Positions 32,507 to 42,484 of a stretch of 64,000 nt of DNA are shown in pieces. The first letter of the stretch is position 1; every line of letters begins with the position of its first letter. The position numbers and the translations under genes are program-made. Source of the DNA: Pholiota molesta (taxonomy: Eukaryota > Basidiomycota > Agaricomycetes > Agaricales > Strophariaceae); contig JACGCK010000040.1 of NCBI GenBank assembly GCA_014925825.1, positions 62,001 to 126,000 of the forward strand, given 5' to 3'. Below the pieces are notes generated by a model. That model searched no databases and had not been told where the DNA came from. It worked only from the letters and a program-made list of their open reading frames with translations.

Positions 32507-35331
32507 GCCGAGACGTAACGACGCACGTAGGTGTAGATCCCAGGCCAGGAGTAGTCACGAAGGACTCTCTGTACCGTGTTGGTCCGGCCGGGATGACCAC
32601 CAAGAACGCAGTCATGACGCGAGAACAAAATCTCGGCGCGTAGAGACTTGGGAACGTAGACACGGCCCTTGTGAAAGACCATATCGTCCTGGAAGGTAAA
32701 GTCGGAATCGCCTCTGAGAACCGCCTCACGCCACTCGGTATCTTCACGAAACGCGGTTTTAAAACGTTCGAGAAGTTCCGAATTGTCAATGGCGAGAGTG
32801 GTGAGAGCGTTGACAGGAGGAGAAAAAGAAATGGCATTGATCGCCGCAATATAATCTGTAGCATCAGCGGGAAAAATACGTTCGGTGTGAATAGGAGAAA
32901 TTAATGCTTTCTTTTGGTACTCCAAGACGTCATCTCCCTTTTTAGGGAAATAGTCTGGACGTCGTGACGAAGCGTCAGCGACGTTCTTGGAACCAGGAGC
33001 CCAATCGAGTCGAAAATCGAACTCGGAAAGAAACATAGACCACCGAGCTTGACGGCGATTAAGAACATGAGAAGACATAAAATACTCAAGATTTTTGTGG
33101 TCACAAATGACCGAGATGGGGTGCGAAGTTCCCATTAACCACGGTCGCATGTCGCGGAAGGAATCCACGATAGCGAGAAGTTCCTTGTCATGAACTTCGT
33201 AGTTAATTTCGGAAGGGGAGAACTTGCGAGAATGGTACGCGACGGGATGAAGTTGGCCATCATCGTCGGGTTGTTGAAGGATGCCAGACAGAGCAAAATC
33301 AGATGCGTCTGTGGCGAGAGTAGCAGGTCTAGAGGGATCAAAGTGATGGAGAACGGGATAAGAAGTGAAAGCGCGCTTGAGCTTTTCAAACGCGTCATGC
33401 GCAACATCAGAATAAGAGAAAGTCGCGTTTTTATGTGTGAGAGAATTTAATGGGAGGGCGATTGAAGCATAATGAGGAATAAAACGACGATAAAAATTGG
33501 TAAAGCCCAAAAATGATTGAATATCGCGAGTGGCATGAGGAGCCGGCCACTCAGCAATGGTGGAAAGTTTCTTTGGGTTCATCTTGATGCCGTCAGCACC
33601 GAGAAGATACCCGAGATACTCGACCTCTGTTTTATCGAACTCACATTTCTTTGCGTTAGCAAAGAGCTGTGCGTCGCGAAGACGGTCGAGGACGAGCTTG
33701 ACTTGAGCGTCATGCTCGTCTTGGGTGCGAGAAAAGATAAGAATATCATCAAGGTAAACGACGCAGAACACGCCGACATAGTCACGTAACGTGTCCTGAA
33801 TGAAAGCTTGAAAGGTCGCGGGGGCATTGGTCAACCCAAATGGCATGACAAGGTACTCATAAAGACCTAGAGAGGTCCGGAAAGCAGTTTTCCACTCGTC
33901 GCCAGCGCGAATACGAATAAGATTAAAAGCATTCTTCAGGTCGAGGACCGTGAAGAGTTTGCATCCGCGAGTGCGGTCGAGAAGATCATCAATATGGGGG
34001 AGAGGATACCTGTTTTTCTTTGTGATGGCGTTGAGAACACGATAGTCCACACAAAGACGGAGATCGCCCGTTTTACGTTTGGTGAAGAGGATGGGAGAGG
34101 CCGCTGAAGACGTCGAACGGCGGATGAACCCTTTCTTGACGTGTTCATCCACGTATTCGGAGAGCGCCTTTTGCTCATCCTGGGTGAGTCGATACATAGG
34201 ACCAAAAGGAGGATCCTTCCCCTCCTCAATGTCGATAGCGCAATCGTAAGGACGATGAGGAGGAAGGTTATCGACCTTAGTCGAGGAGAAAACGGTGTTG
34301 GCCCAAGCCATATATTTTCCAGGAACAAATGGAGAAGAATCTGTAGACGCAAGAGGGTCTTTGGATTCGGAAATGTCATCTGCGAGAGAAGAAGTCGCAG
34401 CGACGTAGGCGGGAGAATTCGTAGGCACAAAACGAAGAGCAGTAACAGGAGAATTTTTAGAATATTTAGCAAAGCGATGAGGATTCGAAATGGAGATATC
34501 AGGTTTACGAGAAGGCAAAGGATTCTCAAAAGAAGAGCGACCGAAGCCGGTCCACTTCGTGAGATACGAGAGATACGTAGGTGAAGGCGAAAGAGATATT
34601 TCGGAATCATGTTCGAAAGGAGACGTCGCAGGGGACGGCTTTGAACGTGGAGAACGAGAAGTCAAGGAACCGCGATGTAGACCGAGGCCTAATCCGGCGG
34701 TGGTAATTGAACACTCGTGAAGAGTATTCCGAGGAGGTAGGCGATCAAGACCGGAGCCTCTCGCAGGAACGTAGACAGGTGAGCGTGAAAGCCCACAACA
34801 TGAAAGAGTAAGATCTGGATTATTCCAGTCGATGTCTGGATTATGGCGTTTAAGCCAATCGAGACCCAGAATTATGGGAAAAGCCACGGAAACAACACTC
34901 AAAGAGATATTCTCTGAATGTCGGTCCATGGAAAGTTGAGTCAAAACGTCTTGGGTTACAAGACCGGAAGCTATAGGACGATTGTCCACAGCGAGAATAG
35001 GAATCGGTACATCTTTTGATCGACGAGGAAGTGAATGTCGATTACAAAAGACTTCCGAAATACAAGACGCAGAAGCGCCGCAGTCAATAAGAGCATAAGT
35101 AGAGATAGATTTTCGATTTGGGAAATTTAGAGTAATATTGATAAAGAAATGATCAGGAGAAGTCGAATCACGAAGCGAGGCAAAAATATAAGAAGGAGAC
35201 GGAATAGACGAGAAGGCAATCCACTGTCCATTATTGAGCTGGACGTGGTGGATGGGCTCCGAAGGTGAGAGATGAGTCCCTACATCTGTATCCGGTAGCC
35301 CTGGGACTGGTGAAGATGGGCTACCGGTCAA
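32311..35331 (-). pseudogene. retrotransposon pol, protease-RT-RNase H part
   Basis: About 1006 codons with no ATG at the beginning; expression is expected by -1 frameshifting from gag. Visible are an aspartic protease site ALIDCGASASCIS (Cys in place of the commoner Ser/Thr), reverse transcriptase with LDLKNAFNLIRI, FGLTNAPATFQ and catalytic VVYLDDILIFS, RNase H with LATDASDFALSGILQQ and YEVHDKELLAIV, and the integrase HHCC start (HDCVLGGHPG..CDTC). After the first CDTC the frame enters the 29-bp duplication and continues as unrelated residues to a stop at 32311. Domain content and order are those of Ty3/gypsy chromoviruses. Confidence 0.92.
32465..32522. repeat. 29-bp tandem duplication inside pol
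   Basis: Two adjacent identical 29-base units (32465-32493 and 32494-32522), each starting GCACGTATCGCACGCC, followed by a partial third start. 29 is not a multiple of three, so the unit shifts the pol frame within the Cys pair of the integrase zinc motif. Confidence 0.95.
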
Positions 35332-36431
35332 GCTTTTCCCGAAGGAGAAGCTTTGGACTTTTGCGTATATTTACGCTTGGCAACGTCAGACATATTGGGA
35401 CAGTCATGGACGGTGTGTTTGCCTTGACCGCAATAAAAACATAAACCTTCCTTGCGACGACGCTCGCGTTCGCTCGGAGTGATAGGTCCACGCTTAATCG
35501 CGTCAACCTCCATTGGGACAACATCGTTGTTCGACGACGAAGCCGCAGGAGCGTTGGTGGAAGGACGAGAATCATTAGGAAGCTGAGGGAAATAAGGCTT
35601 AGGGGCCTTAGAAGATCCATTCTGGCGTTCAAGGTTGCGACGATGAAGCTTGTTGTCAATATTAATGACAAGCTTAACATAATCATCGAGTTCCGAAGGA
35701 ACATCGGTGAGTAAAGCAACAGCCAGAGCGTCCTTGACATTGTCCTTGAGACCGTCATAAAACATCTGAATCGCCGTTTGATCCGTCAGATCAAGTTCCC
35801 AAGAGAGCTCGCGGAAACGCGACGCATAATTAGACGCCGATCCCGGAGCCTGCTTGAGTTTGCGAAGCTTAGCTAAAGCAGTCGCATAGCGATCCGAATC
35901 TTCGAAATGTTTTTTGAATGAAGTGAGGAATAAATCATAATTTTCCATGAGCTCAGGGTGGTTCTTCTCAATGGAAGTATACCACGCACTCGGGGATCCA
36001 TCCTTAAGATAGAACCCGAAGTACAAGCATTTGTCTTTGCTTGTAACGAGAGCACGGCGTTGGAGAAACAAAGAATTTGAGATTTCACGCACGAAGGGAT
36101 CAACCTGCTGAGCCGTTCCATCGAACATGCGAGGCTCGCGGACACGGGGAGCACCGCCAGAAGGCGCGGCGGGCGCAACGGGTGCCGGCGCCACGGGCGC
36201 TTGATGCAAATTGAGCCGTTCGACAATTGCGGATAGCGCGGCGCGGTTGCCGGTAGTTTCGTCAGCCTGGCGGGTGACGAACGCTTCGAAGTTGTGACCA
36301 AGGCCGTAGATGGCGCGCCAGAGCGTCCTACGCTCTTCAGCTTCAGTGGGCGAAGGAGAAGAGGATTGGGGAGCAGGAATGCCCTGAGACACATCAGGCA
36401 TTTGGGCCTCGGTGTCACCATGCATTGACAT
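35328..36431 (-). CDS. gag: retrotransposon Gag
   Basis: 367 residues from an ATG at 36431. The central part has the usual Ty3/gypsy capsid-like pattern (PRMFDGTAQQVDPFV, AWYTSIEKNHPEL, FLTSFKKHFED, ELSWELDLTD). Near the C terminus is a CCHC zinc knuckle, CFYCGQGKHTVHDC (Cys-x2-Cys-x4-His-x4-Cys), for RNA packaging. The stop TGA overlaps the start of the pol frame, preceded by a slippery heptamer. The frame is intact, so this copy could still supply Gag. Pro/Ala-rich linkers precede the capsid region. Confidence 0.95.
   Translation of the reverse strand: MSMHGDTEAQMPDVSQGIPAPQSSSPSPTEAEERRTLWRAIYGLGHNFEAFVTRQADETTGNRAALSAIVERLNLHQAPVAPAPVAPAAPSGGAPRVREPRMFDGTAQQVDPFVREISNSLFLQRRALVTSKDKCLYFGFYLKDGSPSAWYTSIEKNHPELMENYDLFLTSFKKHFEDSDRYATALAKLRKLKQAPGSASNYASRFRELSWELDLTDQTAIQMFYDGLKDNVKDALAVALLTDVPSELDDYVKLVINIDNKLHRRNLERQNGSSKAPKPYFPQLPNDSRPSTNAPAASSSNNDVVPMEVDAIKRGPITPSERERRRKEGLCFYCGQGKHTVHDCPNMSDVAKRKYTQKSKASPSGKA
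35334..35340 (-). promoter_or_regulatory. -1 ribosomal frameshift heptamer at the gag-pol junction
   Basis: In element sense the sequence reads tcG GGA AAA gct TGA in the gag frame. G GGA AAA fits the X XXY YYZ slippery rule, and a one-base backward slip enters the pol frame directly, avoiding the gag stop that follows one codon later. Pol has no ATG of its own. Confidence 0.7.
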
Positions 36432-36494
36432 TGTGCGAAAAGGGCGATAGAAGCGAGATAGACAAAAATAGACGAGATAAGCTTTTAGGTTGTG

Positions 36495-36504
36495 GTCGAA
36501 ACAA
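36495..36504 (-). other. self-primer binding site of the retrotransposon
   Basis: Two bases inside the 5' LTR boundary, the element-sense bases TTGTTTCGAC are perfectly complementary to GTCGAAACAA within the LTR (36558-36567). That arrangement is the self-priming mechanism of Tf1/sushi-type elements. I saw no tRNA 3' end complement there, although that was judged by eye only. Confidence 0.6.
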
Positions 36505-36506
36505 AC

Positions 36507-36649
36507 TGTTACGGTCAGGGACTTGGCGAGGACGTGAATAACGAGTTAAGATGCGCGTTGTTTCGACGAGACGTACAAGTGAGCTACGTACGGACTAAGT
36601 AAGCTAGGTGAGACAAAACACATGACTAACTACGGACTTGATCATAACA
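36507..36649 (-). repeat. LTR (5' LTR in element sense)
   Basis: 143 bp, identical to the LTR at 30801-30943. If the self-primer complement at 36567-36558 marks the RNA 5' end, U3 would be ~82 bp and R-U5 ~61 bp. Confidence 0.95.
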
Positions 36650-36654
36650 GCATG
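36650..36654. repeat. target-site duplication, right
   Basis: GCATG, matching 30796-30800; a 5-bp duplication is usual for Ty3/gypsy integrases. Confidence 0.85.
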
Positions 36655-37350
36655 GAGGAGCGGACGCCGCGTGAGATGGATGTGTGGAAGAGAGATAGGA
36701 GGGTTCGACAACGAACTAAGCAGCGCTGTGTGGACCGAGAATGGGAGTCGGGGACCACAGCGCTGCTTACTGACAGCACACACTCCATATCTCTCTTGAA
36801 CGCAGGAGCTGACGCGGGGATGGAGGCGATAACGGAACAACACTGGCAGTGGCAGAAGAAATCGATGACGCCATCACATGACCCATCGCATCGGCGCTCG
36901 AATTTCGGCACGCTCAGCGTGACGCTGCATTGACCCGCACTCCTCGCCGCAACGCAGCTCCATACTCCATCCGCGCACCGACACACCCCTCCCCGCCTCG
37001 GCCTCGACCCGTGCACTCCAGCACCTCTACTGAAAGGCTCGCGATGACAGTACACGGACCCCTACCCAACCCCCCACACCAACCCCCAGGGCCCCACTCT
37101 GCACCAAACAGCATCTGCACTATCGTGCTATCCAATCACTTTCCATTGAAACCAGCGCGACGTGGTACGCGCCGGTGGATGCCGCGCCCGCCATCTGCGC
37201 CTGACCCTCGCTCGGAGTCGCGATAGCGTGCCGTGTTCTCGACGGCGGATTCCACAACCCCTTTGCACGGTAGAGAGGGCGTCCCCGGAGGTCGGGCTCG
37301 TCGCGATCCCAGGTATGTCCCGTTCCGCATGCTCGCGCGGAACGCATCTG
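36650..37350 (-). repeat. R-family repeat, minus orientation, 5' part
   Basis: Continues the R copy interrupted by the retrotransposon. It has the reverse complement of the GGTCCCCGACT..AGCAGCGCTG block (36752), of the GATGGGTCATGTGATGGCG block (36870), and of the TGTACTGTCAT (37049) and CACGGCGCGCTATCG-type (37226) blocks. Confidence 0.75.
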
Positions 37351-37629
37351 CGGAGTGTTACTGAGGGTATGCGCTGACCGCCGCGTACCAGATCGTAAAC
37401 GGACGCGAACGTCGACCCAGTACCGTGCGCCTAGCCCTTGCGCCCCACTGGCAGCACCCGAGGTCCCGGGTGGGTGCGCCGTCTCGGATCCACGTCCGCC
37501 GCCTTCATGGACGTGCTTGCCCGGTGCTGCTGCTCCACGTCGGCCGCGGAAACACGGTGGCAGCGGGGGGTACTGCGGACCCGAGCTGGCGGGCAGGCCG
37601 GCGAGGCGGGGAGCGCAGGCCGCCACTGC

Positions 37630-38910
37630 CGCGTTTCCATTTCTTCGACCACAAGCCTGGTACGTTATCGAGTGACTCCTCCAGTCCCTTCTCGGTCATC
37701 ATCCGACTGATGTCCCTCAGTATATTCAGCTCACTCGCCACCACCAACGCCGCATACCGCGGTCCGCGCCCCGCGCCCCATCAGCCTAAACATCCACGCC
37801 TCGACGCGACCATTTCCGGTGTGTTCCCATATTCTAGCCCCTTCTCGATCCTCGTCCCATTGATATCCCTCCATACATCCAGCTCGTTCGCCCACACGAA
37901 CACGGCGCAGAACGGTGCCTTTCTTACCACCCGGCACGTCAACGACTCTACGATGAACGAGGACGTTTCCGGTGCGTTCTTCCCACATCCCAGTCCGCAT
38001 TCCCTTCCTACTCCCGACGTCACTCCCAGTCGTCGCTGACGCCTACCGGCTCGGAGATCCTGCGGTCTGTGCGGGCGCGTGCGGCGCGCATTGTACTTTC
38101 CCATCTGCGGATAGTAGATACGAGTCTACACTCTGCGCGCGCCCACGCGTCCGTTCATGTCGCCGTACCACGGTACTTCGAGTCGTTTCGCGCGCGGAAA
38201 CGGCGCGATGACGCGCTGGAGCCTACCCTCTCCTCTCTGTCTCTCTGTCTCTCTTTCTCTCGTCTCCTTCTACGTACCGCGTGCTTTGCCTGCTCGGGCG
38301 TCAATCGCGCAGCATCATGCAGTGCTATCGATCTCCTATGATGCACTGAGCGACACTGCCCTTCGAAGTTCGACGAGGCAATGGGACCACTTACGCGGCC
38401 AGCATCAAGCGGGTGTGGAGTCTACGGGGCATGTCGCACCGCAGCCCGCATTTTGCTTTACTACGCCATTTCTGTAGAACTGGTTCTCGATTTCCTGATG
38501 CTGCGGGTACGACGGCTGTGCGCGGGCCACTCCTTTTGCTGCGCTCCTGAGATAGGGGAAGTGCGCTGCGGATAGGAGTCGGTTGAAAAATGATGAGCCT
38601 GCTCGACAAAAATGCATACGCGGTTCGGGAGAGTGGATAAAGGAGAGTGCGTCGGCTATCGCCCGACGTACGCCATCCGCCTATACGCAGAGGCAAAATG
38701 CGGGCCCAAGATGCGGTAGCGCATCGAGCTACGGAGCGTCGCCAGTCCAAGGGACGTTTCAATCGGTAAGTGGGCTTCATAAGAATTCATTCAGATAATG
38801 GCGTCTGACGTGCTTGTCCGTAGAAAGCCAGCGAGCGCGCATTCGGCGCGGCGGGATTCTTCACGACTGGTGCTGCATGGGCGCACGGCGAAATCATAAA
38901 TCATATGTGC
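37630..38910 (+). repeat. R-family repeat, plus orientation
   Basis: Carries the signature CGGCTCGGAGATCCTGCGGT (38050), a GACGAGGCAATGGGACCAC block (38370) and the 3' block ATCGAGCTACGGAGCG..CGGTAAGTGGGC..GCGTCTGACG (38722-38813). With the preceding copy it forms a head-to-head pair. Confidence 0.7.
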
Positions 38911-38919
38911 GTTCCATTT

Positions 38920-39500
38920 CGTGCTTTGTCGGCCGACATTCCTCGATTGACAGAATTCGACTCGAAGTGAGATGAGTCTTCAAATTGGACGAGTCTAAGT
39001 ATAACGGGATATGACTTCCCAGTCCAGTCTATCGAGACTGCGTCAGGTATGGTTCAAGGGCGAAGGGAGAAATTGATCGCGCTGATTCTGCCTTTTTCCT
39101 GCTGAGTGGTACTCACAAACTTTATAACAGTGGGATGTTAAGATACTTAGTATGAAGAATTCAGAGAGAATTGAGGCTTTGAAGCTTGACAGACTTCTGG
39201 GAACATTCAACGTGCAACGTTCAAAACCGAGTCGTTTTGGACGTTTGAATGAGCAGAAGAGAGATTGATTAACTGATGATCATACCTATTATTTAATATG
39301 GTACTCCACTCAGACAGTCGTCCGACCTTGACGCGCAAGTAGTCGGTTGTTCTTGGCGATGGAATATGACGATGCACAGCTCTACTTCTTGATAGTTGTA
39401 CTGAATTTGAAATTCGAAACAAAACGCAAGTCATACTTGACATCCACCGAAATACCATGATAACTTGACCCTACCATCGTACTGGAGAAAGAAAATCGCC
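38920..39500. other. intergenic stretch without recognisable genes
   Basis: AT-rich sequence with many stops. It precedes the duplicated membrane-protein segment. Nothing recognised. Confidence 0.45.
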
Positions 39501-39547
39501 ATCGAACCATATCATACGCAGGTGGCACTGACTCAGAGGGAATGTAT

Positions 39548-40429
39548 TCAGAATCTACTTCCATCCAAATTCTGTTCTACTGACGGAGATTGAGCTTGAG
39601 CTCCTTTGGAACGTTGTCGGCGCAGATACGAGAACATGATGACCGCCAAAACCAAGATCGCCACACCTCCCACAACCCCACCAACTATGGCACCAGTATG
39701 AGTAGCCTTAGACTGGGCATTTTCCTGATTGTCTCCAATTGCTGGTTGCGTAGCGGAATTAGAACCAGTGGTGCCTATGGACGCAGTCGTAGTCGACGTA
39801 GTTGTCAGATCTGGCATCGTCGTCGCGGTGGATGTACTGTACCATTTCGACCGATCGTTCAAATCACGCATCACAAGGGGTTGTGAACTGAACAAATATG
39901 TAATTCGTCACGGATCACAGGCATGAGTGAACAATGGTGTAAATGAAATTTATTACCCTCAAAAATGTGCAAAAACCTTCATATAATTTAGTACTTACAG
40001 CTGGGTACAAGTCTAGGCTTTGGGGTTCATTACTGCTAGTTGTCTGCTAAAAAAAAAAATTTGCTCACTGGCAGTGAACAATTTTTTTGGCGCATCACGC
40101 ATCACATCATCTTGTGAACACCAGGTTCTGTGAACTTTGGGCATCACGCGTCACAGGCCGTGAACGATTGGTCGAAATGGTACAGTATTGCCAGTGGTGC
40201 CAATGGACACAGTCGTAGTCGACGTAGTTGTCAGGTCTGGCAGCGTCGTCGGGGTGGATGCACTGCCAGTGGTGCCTATGGACCCAGTCGTGGTCGACGT
40301 AGTTGGCATATCTGGCATCGTCGCTTGCGAGGAGAACGAAGGAGTGTAAACGATATAATCCAAGATAAAGATTTGGTTTTGGATGTCAGTAATATTTAAA
40401 ACGAGCGTATAACTAGACCTCACAGTCAC
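39548..40429 (-). pseudogene. single-pass membrane protein, truncated, split by a MITE
   Basis: The parts 40429-40188 and 39834-39548 together match the 42484-41921 frame. The first part has YTLVLNITDIQNQ..LDYIVYTPS and Thr-rich repeats. The second continues the repeats and then gives one membrane helix (TGAIVGGVVGGVAILVLAVI) and a basic LRRQR stop-transfer segment. The MITE inserts inside a Thr-rich repeat and supplies a stop. The N-terminal ectodomain normal for this fungal family is missing in both copies. There is no ATG near the 5' end. Confidence 0.75.
39837..40185. mobile_element. 349-bp MITE with TA target duplication (Tc1/mariner-like)
   Basis: Ends are inverted: CTGTACCATTTCGACC(G/A)ATCGTTCA at 39837-39861 and its reverse complement at 40161-40185, 24 of 25 bases matching. 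TA lies on both sides (39835-39836 and 40186-40187). The uninterrupted sister copy at about 42231-42245 reads GGTGGATG-TA-TTGCCAG, showing exactly the empty site. Subterminal GTGAAC and GCATCACGCG(T)CAC words recur inside. It encodes no protein. TA duplication and non-coding interior suit a mariner/Tc1-derived MITE. Confidence 0.92.
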
Positions 40430-40825
40430 AGACAGTCGTGGCCGAGCACATAAACGAATTCACTGGCCCGCCCGTGAACACATTCTGGCACACACCCGGC
40501 CCAAAAGTGTCGGTACCCCCCTCGCCCTCCACGAAAGCGCAGTTGTTGTTCTCGAAGTACGTCACGCAATGCGAGTTGCTGCCATCAACACTGCCAATCT
40601 GGGAAAGGGCCACCGAGTCAGTGCACAGATGCGGTGTTTGGGCAGTGGTCGTGTGCGCCTCACCATAAGAGAATGCCTGCCCGCGAACAGGTGGCAGCTG
40701 CTGTCGCACTGGACGGTGTCGCCGACGGAGTCATTGCAGAAGCTGCCGTCGAACGCGACGATCGTGTCAGCGTGTGCGGAGAATGCGAAGGTCGCAGCCA
40801 AGAGAAGTGAAGCGAAGAAGTACAT
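40413..40825 (-). CDS. small secreted cysteine-rich protein, copy 1
   Basis: Exons 40825-40664 and 40598-40413 give 115 residues. There is a signal peptide (MYFFASLLLAATFAFSAHA), then a mature ~95-residue domain with CNDSVGDTVQCDSSCHLFAGRHS, HCVTYFENNNCAFVEGEGG and CQNVFTGGPVNSFMCSATTVCDCEV. The pattern (Cys-rich, DxSCHxFxxRHS, PVNS) resembles a common basidiomycete secreted family of unknown role, possibly effector-like. Its stop codon overlaps the beginning of the truncated membrane-protein frame, so the two may be a fused relic. A TATA-like TGTATAAACACC lies ~115 bases upstream (about 40940). Confidence 0.8.
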
Positions 40826-41039
40826 TGTCTCTTGTACTGCTGTGGGTTGAGGTGATCAATTTTTGGACCACCCTTTTGAACTTTTTCCCCGCAATTCGGG
40901 CGTGTGGGATGGGCACAAAGAAATTCTTGCCACCCTAGGGTGTATAAACACCGCTATCAACGGTAATTACTCTTTCTTTAGGCCTCGATACTGATGGAAG
41001 CTGTCAAGAACTTTGGGCAGACTGGGTTCTCGGCCTCGA

Positions 41040-41860
41040 TTGAATAGATATTGTGTGATATGAAGGAGAATAGCACGTAAATCCGTTCGATCTATCTCTG
41101 GCAGGTGAATGGTGAGCCGTTTTAAGCCGCGTAGCCAGCTGTAAAACTGGAAGTCCAGCTCTCATGGCTTTCGTTGATTGATTGAAATCATTGGATTGTA
41201 TTCATATGACTGTGGTTAAAAATATGCCTACTCTGAAATCTAATAGCTTTGGTTTACTCTACACATAATTCCAGTACCTGGTTTCGTAAATGTTAGTTCA
41301 GTGCGCTCTGAATCTATACTCATCACCACCATCGTGCCAAAGAGACAGCATTTGATTGCTTCAAAGAACGTCAATGGTGGACCGTGGTTATGGATCAACT
41401 GTGGGTATCCAACATAAGATGTGTAAATTTGAAGGTTTCTGATCGACTCTCATCTCATGCCTACAATTGTATGGGGTGTGAAAGAAAGGGGAGATCATGC
41501 TATTTGTGTGCTGATTAGCAGAATGGGCAAACTCTAAACGTGCCTCATTTGATTGAGTCCTGAGCCATATTTCAATAGGACTGTCACACATTGTCAACAC
41601 GTAGCATGCAGCGCGGTCCATTGCCGCTTGCTGCGCAAGCGGTATGCGGCATATCTGTTATGGCAGATTGTAGAAAAACAAAGGGAATGTGTCTGGAGAT
41701 TAGACCAGTGACAGGAGCACGGTCTAAGTATAATTATATCTCATTCATTGTAATATATATATATCTACCTAATAATATCATGCACCGACAAAGTACGCGA
41801 CTAGCCGCCTCTTAAGATGCCTATAAAAAAGACGTCGTACTGGAGTAGAGGACCACCATG
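41040..41860. other. spacer between the tandem duplication units
   Basis: About 0.8 kb, AT-rich, without recognised genes. An AT dinucleotide run lies near 41750-41765. Confidence 0.45.
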
Positions 41861-41920
41861 TCTTGTAAAAACCATATCATAAGCAGGCGGTACCGACTCG
41901 GCGACTCAGAGGGAATGTAT

Positions 41921-42484
41921 TCAGGAATCACTTCCATCTAATTTCTGTTCCGCTGACAGCGAAGGCTGAGCTCCGTTGGAACGTTGTCGGCGCAGATACA
42001 AGAACATGATAACCACCAAAACCAAGATCCCCACACCTCCCACAACCCCACCAACTATGGCACCAATAGAAGTAGACTTAGACTGCGCATTTCCCTGATT
42101 GTCTCCGAATGCTGTTTGCGTAGCGGAATTGGAATTGGTAGAGAGGTTAGTCGGGGTGGATGCACCGCCAGTGGTGCCAATGGACCCAGTCGTTGTCGAC
42201 GTAGTTGTCAGATCTGGCGTCGTCGTCGGGGTGGATGTATTGCCAGTGGTGCCAATGGACACAGTCGTAGTCGACGTAGTCGACAGATCTGGCGTCGTCG
42301 GCGTGGATGTGGATGTACTGCCAGTGGTGCCAATGGACACAGTTGTAGTCGACGTAGTTGTCAGATCCGGCGTCGTCGCTTGCGAGGAGAACGAAGGAGT
42401 GTAAACGATATAATCCAAAGTAAAGAATTGGTTTTGGATGTCAGTAATATTCAGAACGAGCGTATAACTAGAACTCACAGTCAC
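41921..42484 (-). pseudogene. single-pass membrane protein, 5'-truncated
   Basis: Open for ~187 codons: YTLVLNITDIQNQ..LDYIVYTPS (end of a beta-rich ectodomain as in SKG6-like basidiomycete membrane proteins), three ~26-residue Thr/Ser repeats (PDLTTTSTTTVSIGTTG cores), a membrane helix IGAIVGGVVGGVGILVLVVI and an LRRQRS cytosolic start. There is no ATG at the 5' end, and the expected N-terminal ectodomain is replaced by the secreted cysteine-rich gene. The junction reads GTGAGTTCTAG, a splice donor abutting an acceptor, as though an intron had collapsed. Probably untranslated unless from an unseen exon. Confidence 0.65.

Larger units (their letters stand above)
30801..36649 (-). mobile_element. 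chromodomain Ty3/gypsy LTR retrotransposon (full length)
   Basis: A 5849-bp element with two identical 143-bp LTRs (TGTTA..TAACA), a GCATG target duplication, gag, pol and a chromodomain, all read on the minus strand. Order in pol is protease, reverse transcriptase, RNase H, integrase and chromodomain, which defines a chromovirus of the Ty3/gypsy group. Primer-site, polypurine and frameshift signals are annotated separately. Identical LTRs indicate very recent insertion. One lesion, a 29-bp tandem duplication in the integrase zinc region, breaks pol, so this copy is probably not autonomous. It lies inside an R-family repeat copy. Confidence 0.95.
39503..41030 (-). repeat. tandem segmental duplication, copy 1 (contains MITE)
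   Basis: Aligns with 41867-43070 from the ACTCAGAGGGAATGTATTCA block at the left to the TTCTTGCCACCCTAGGGTGT promoter block at the right. Without the 349-bp insertion the two units are about 1.2 kb each. Each holds a secreted cysteine-rich gene followed directly by a truncated membrane-protein frame. Confidence 0.85.

Noticed and set aside
34141..34584. Plus-strand Arg-rich frame within the retrotransposon
   Set aside because: Antisense shadow of pol; no independent features.
36622..38346. Serine/arginine-rich frames in the R copies as an R-encoded protein
   Set aside because: Frames are not conserved between copies: indels shift them from copy to copy, so no common protein is supported.
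40413..40825. Reading the secreted gene and the membrane-protein tail as one continuous protein by stop read-through
   Set aside because: After the TAG the same frame meets another stop within nine codons; the tail is in a different frame and an 11-nt intron is not plausible.
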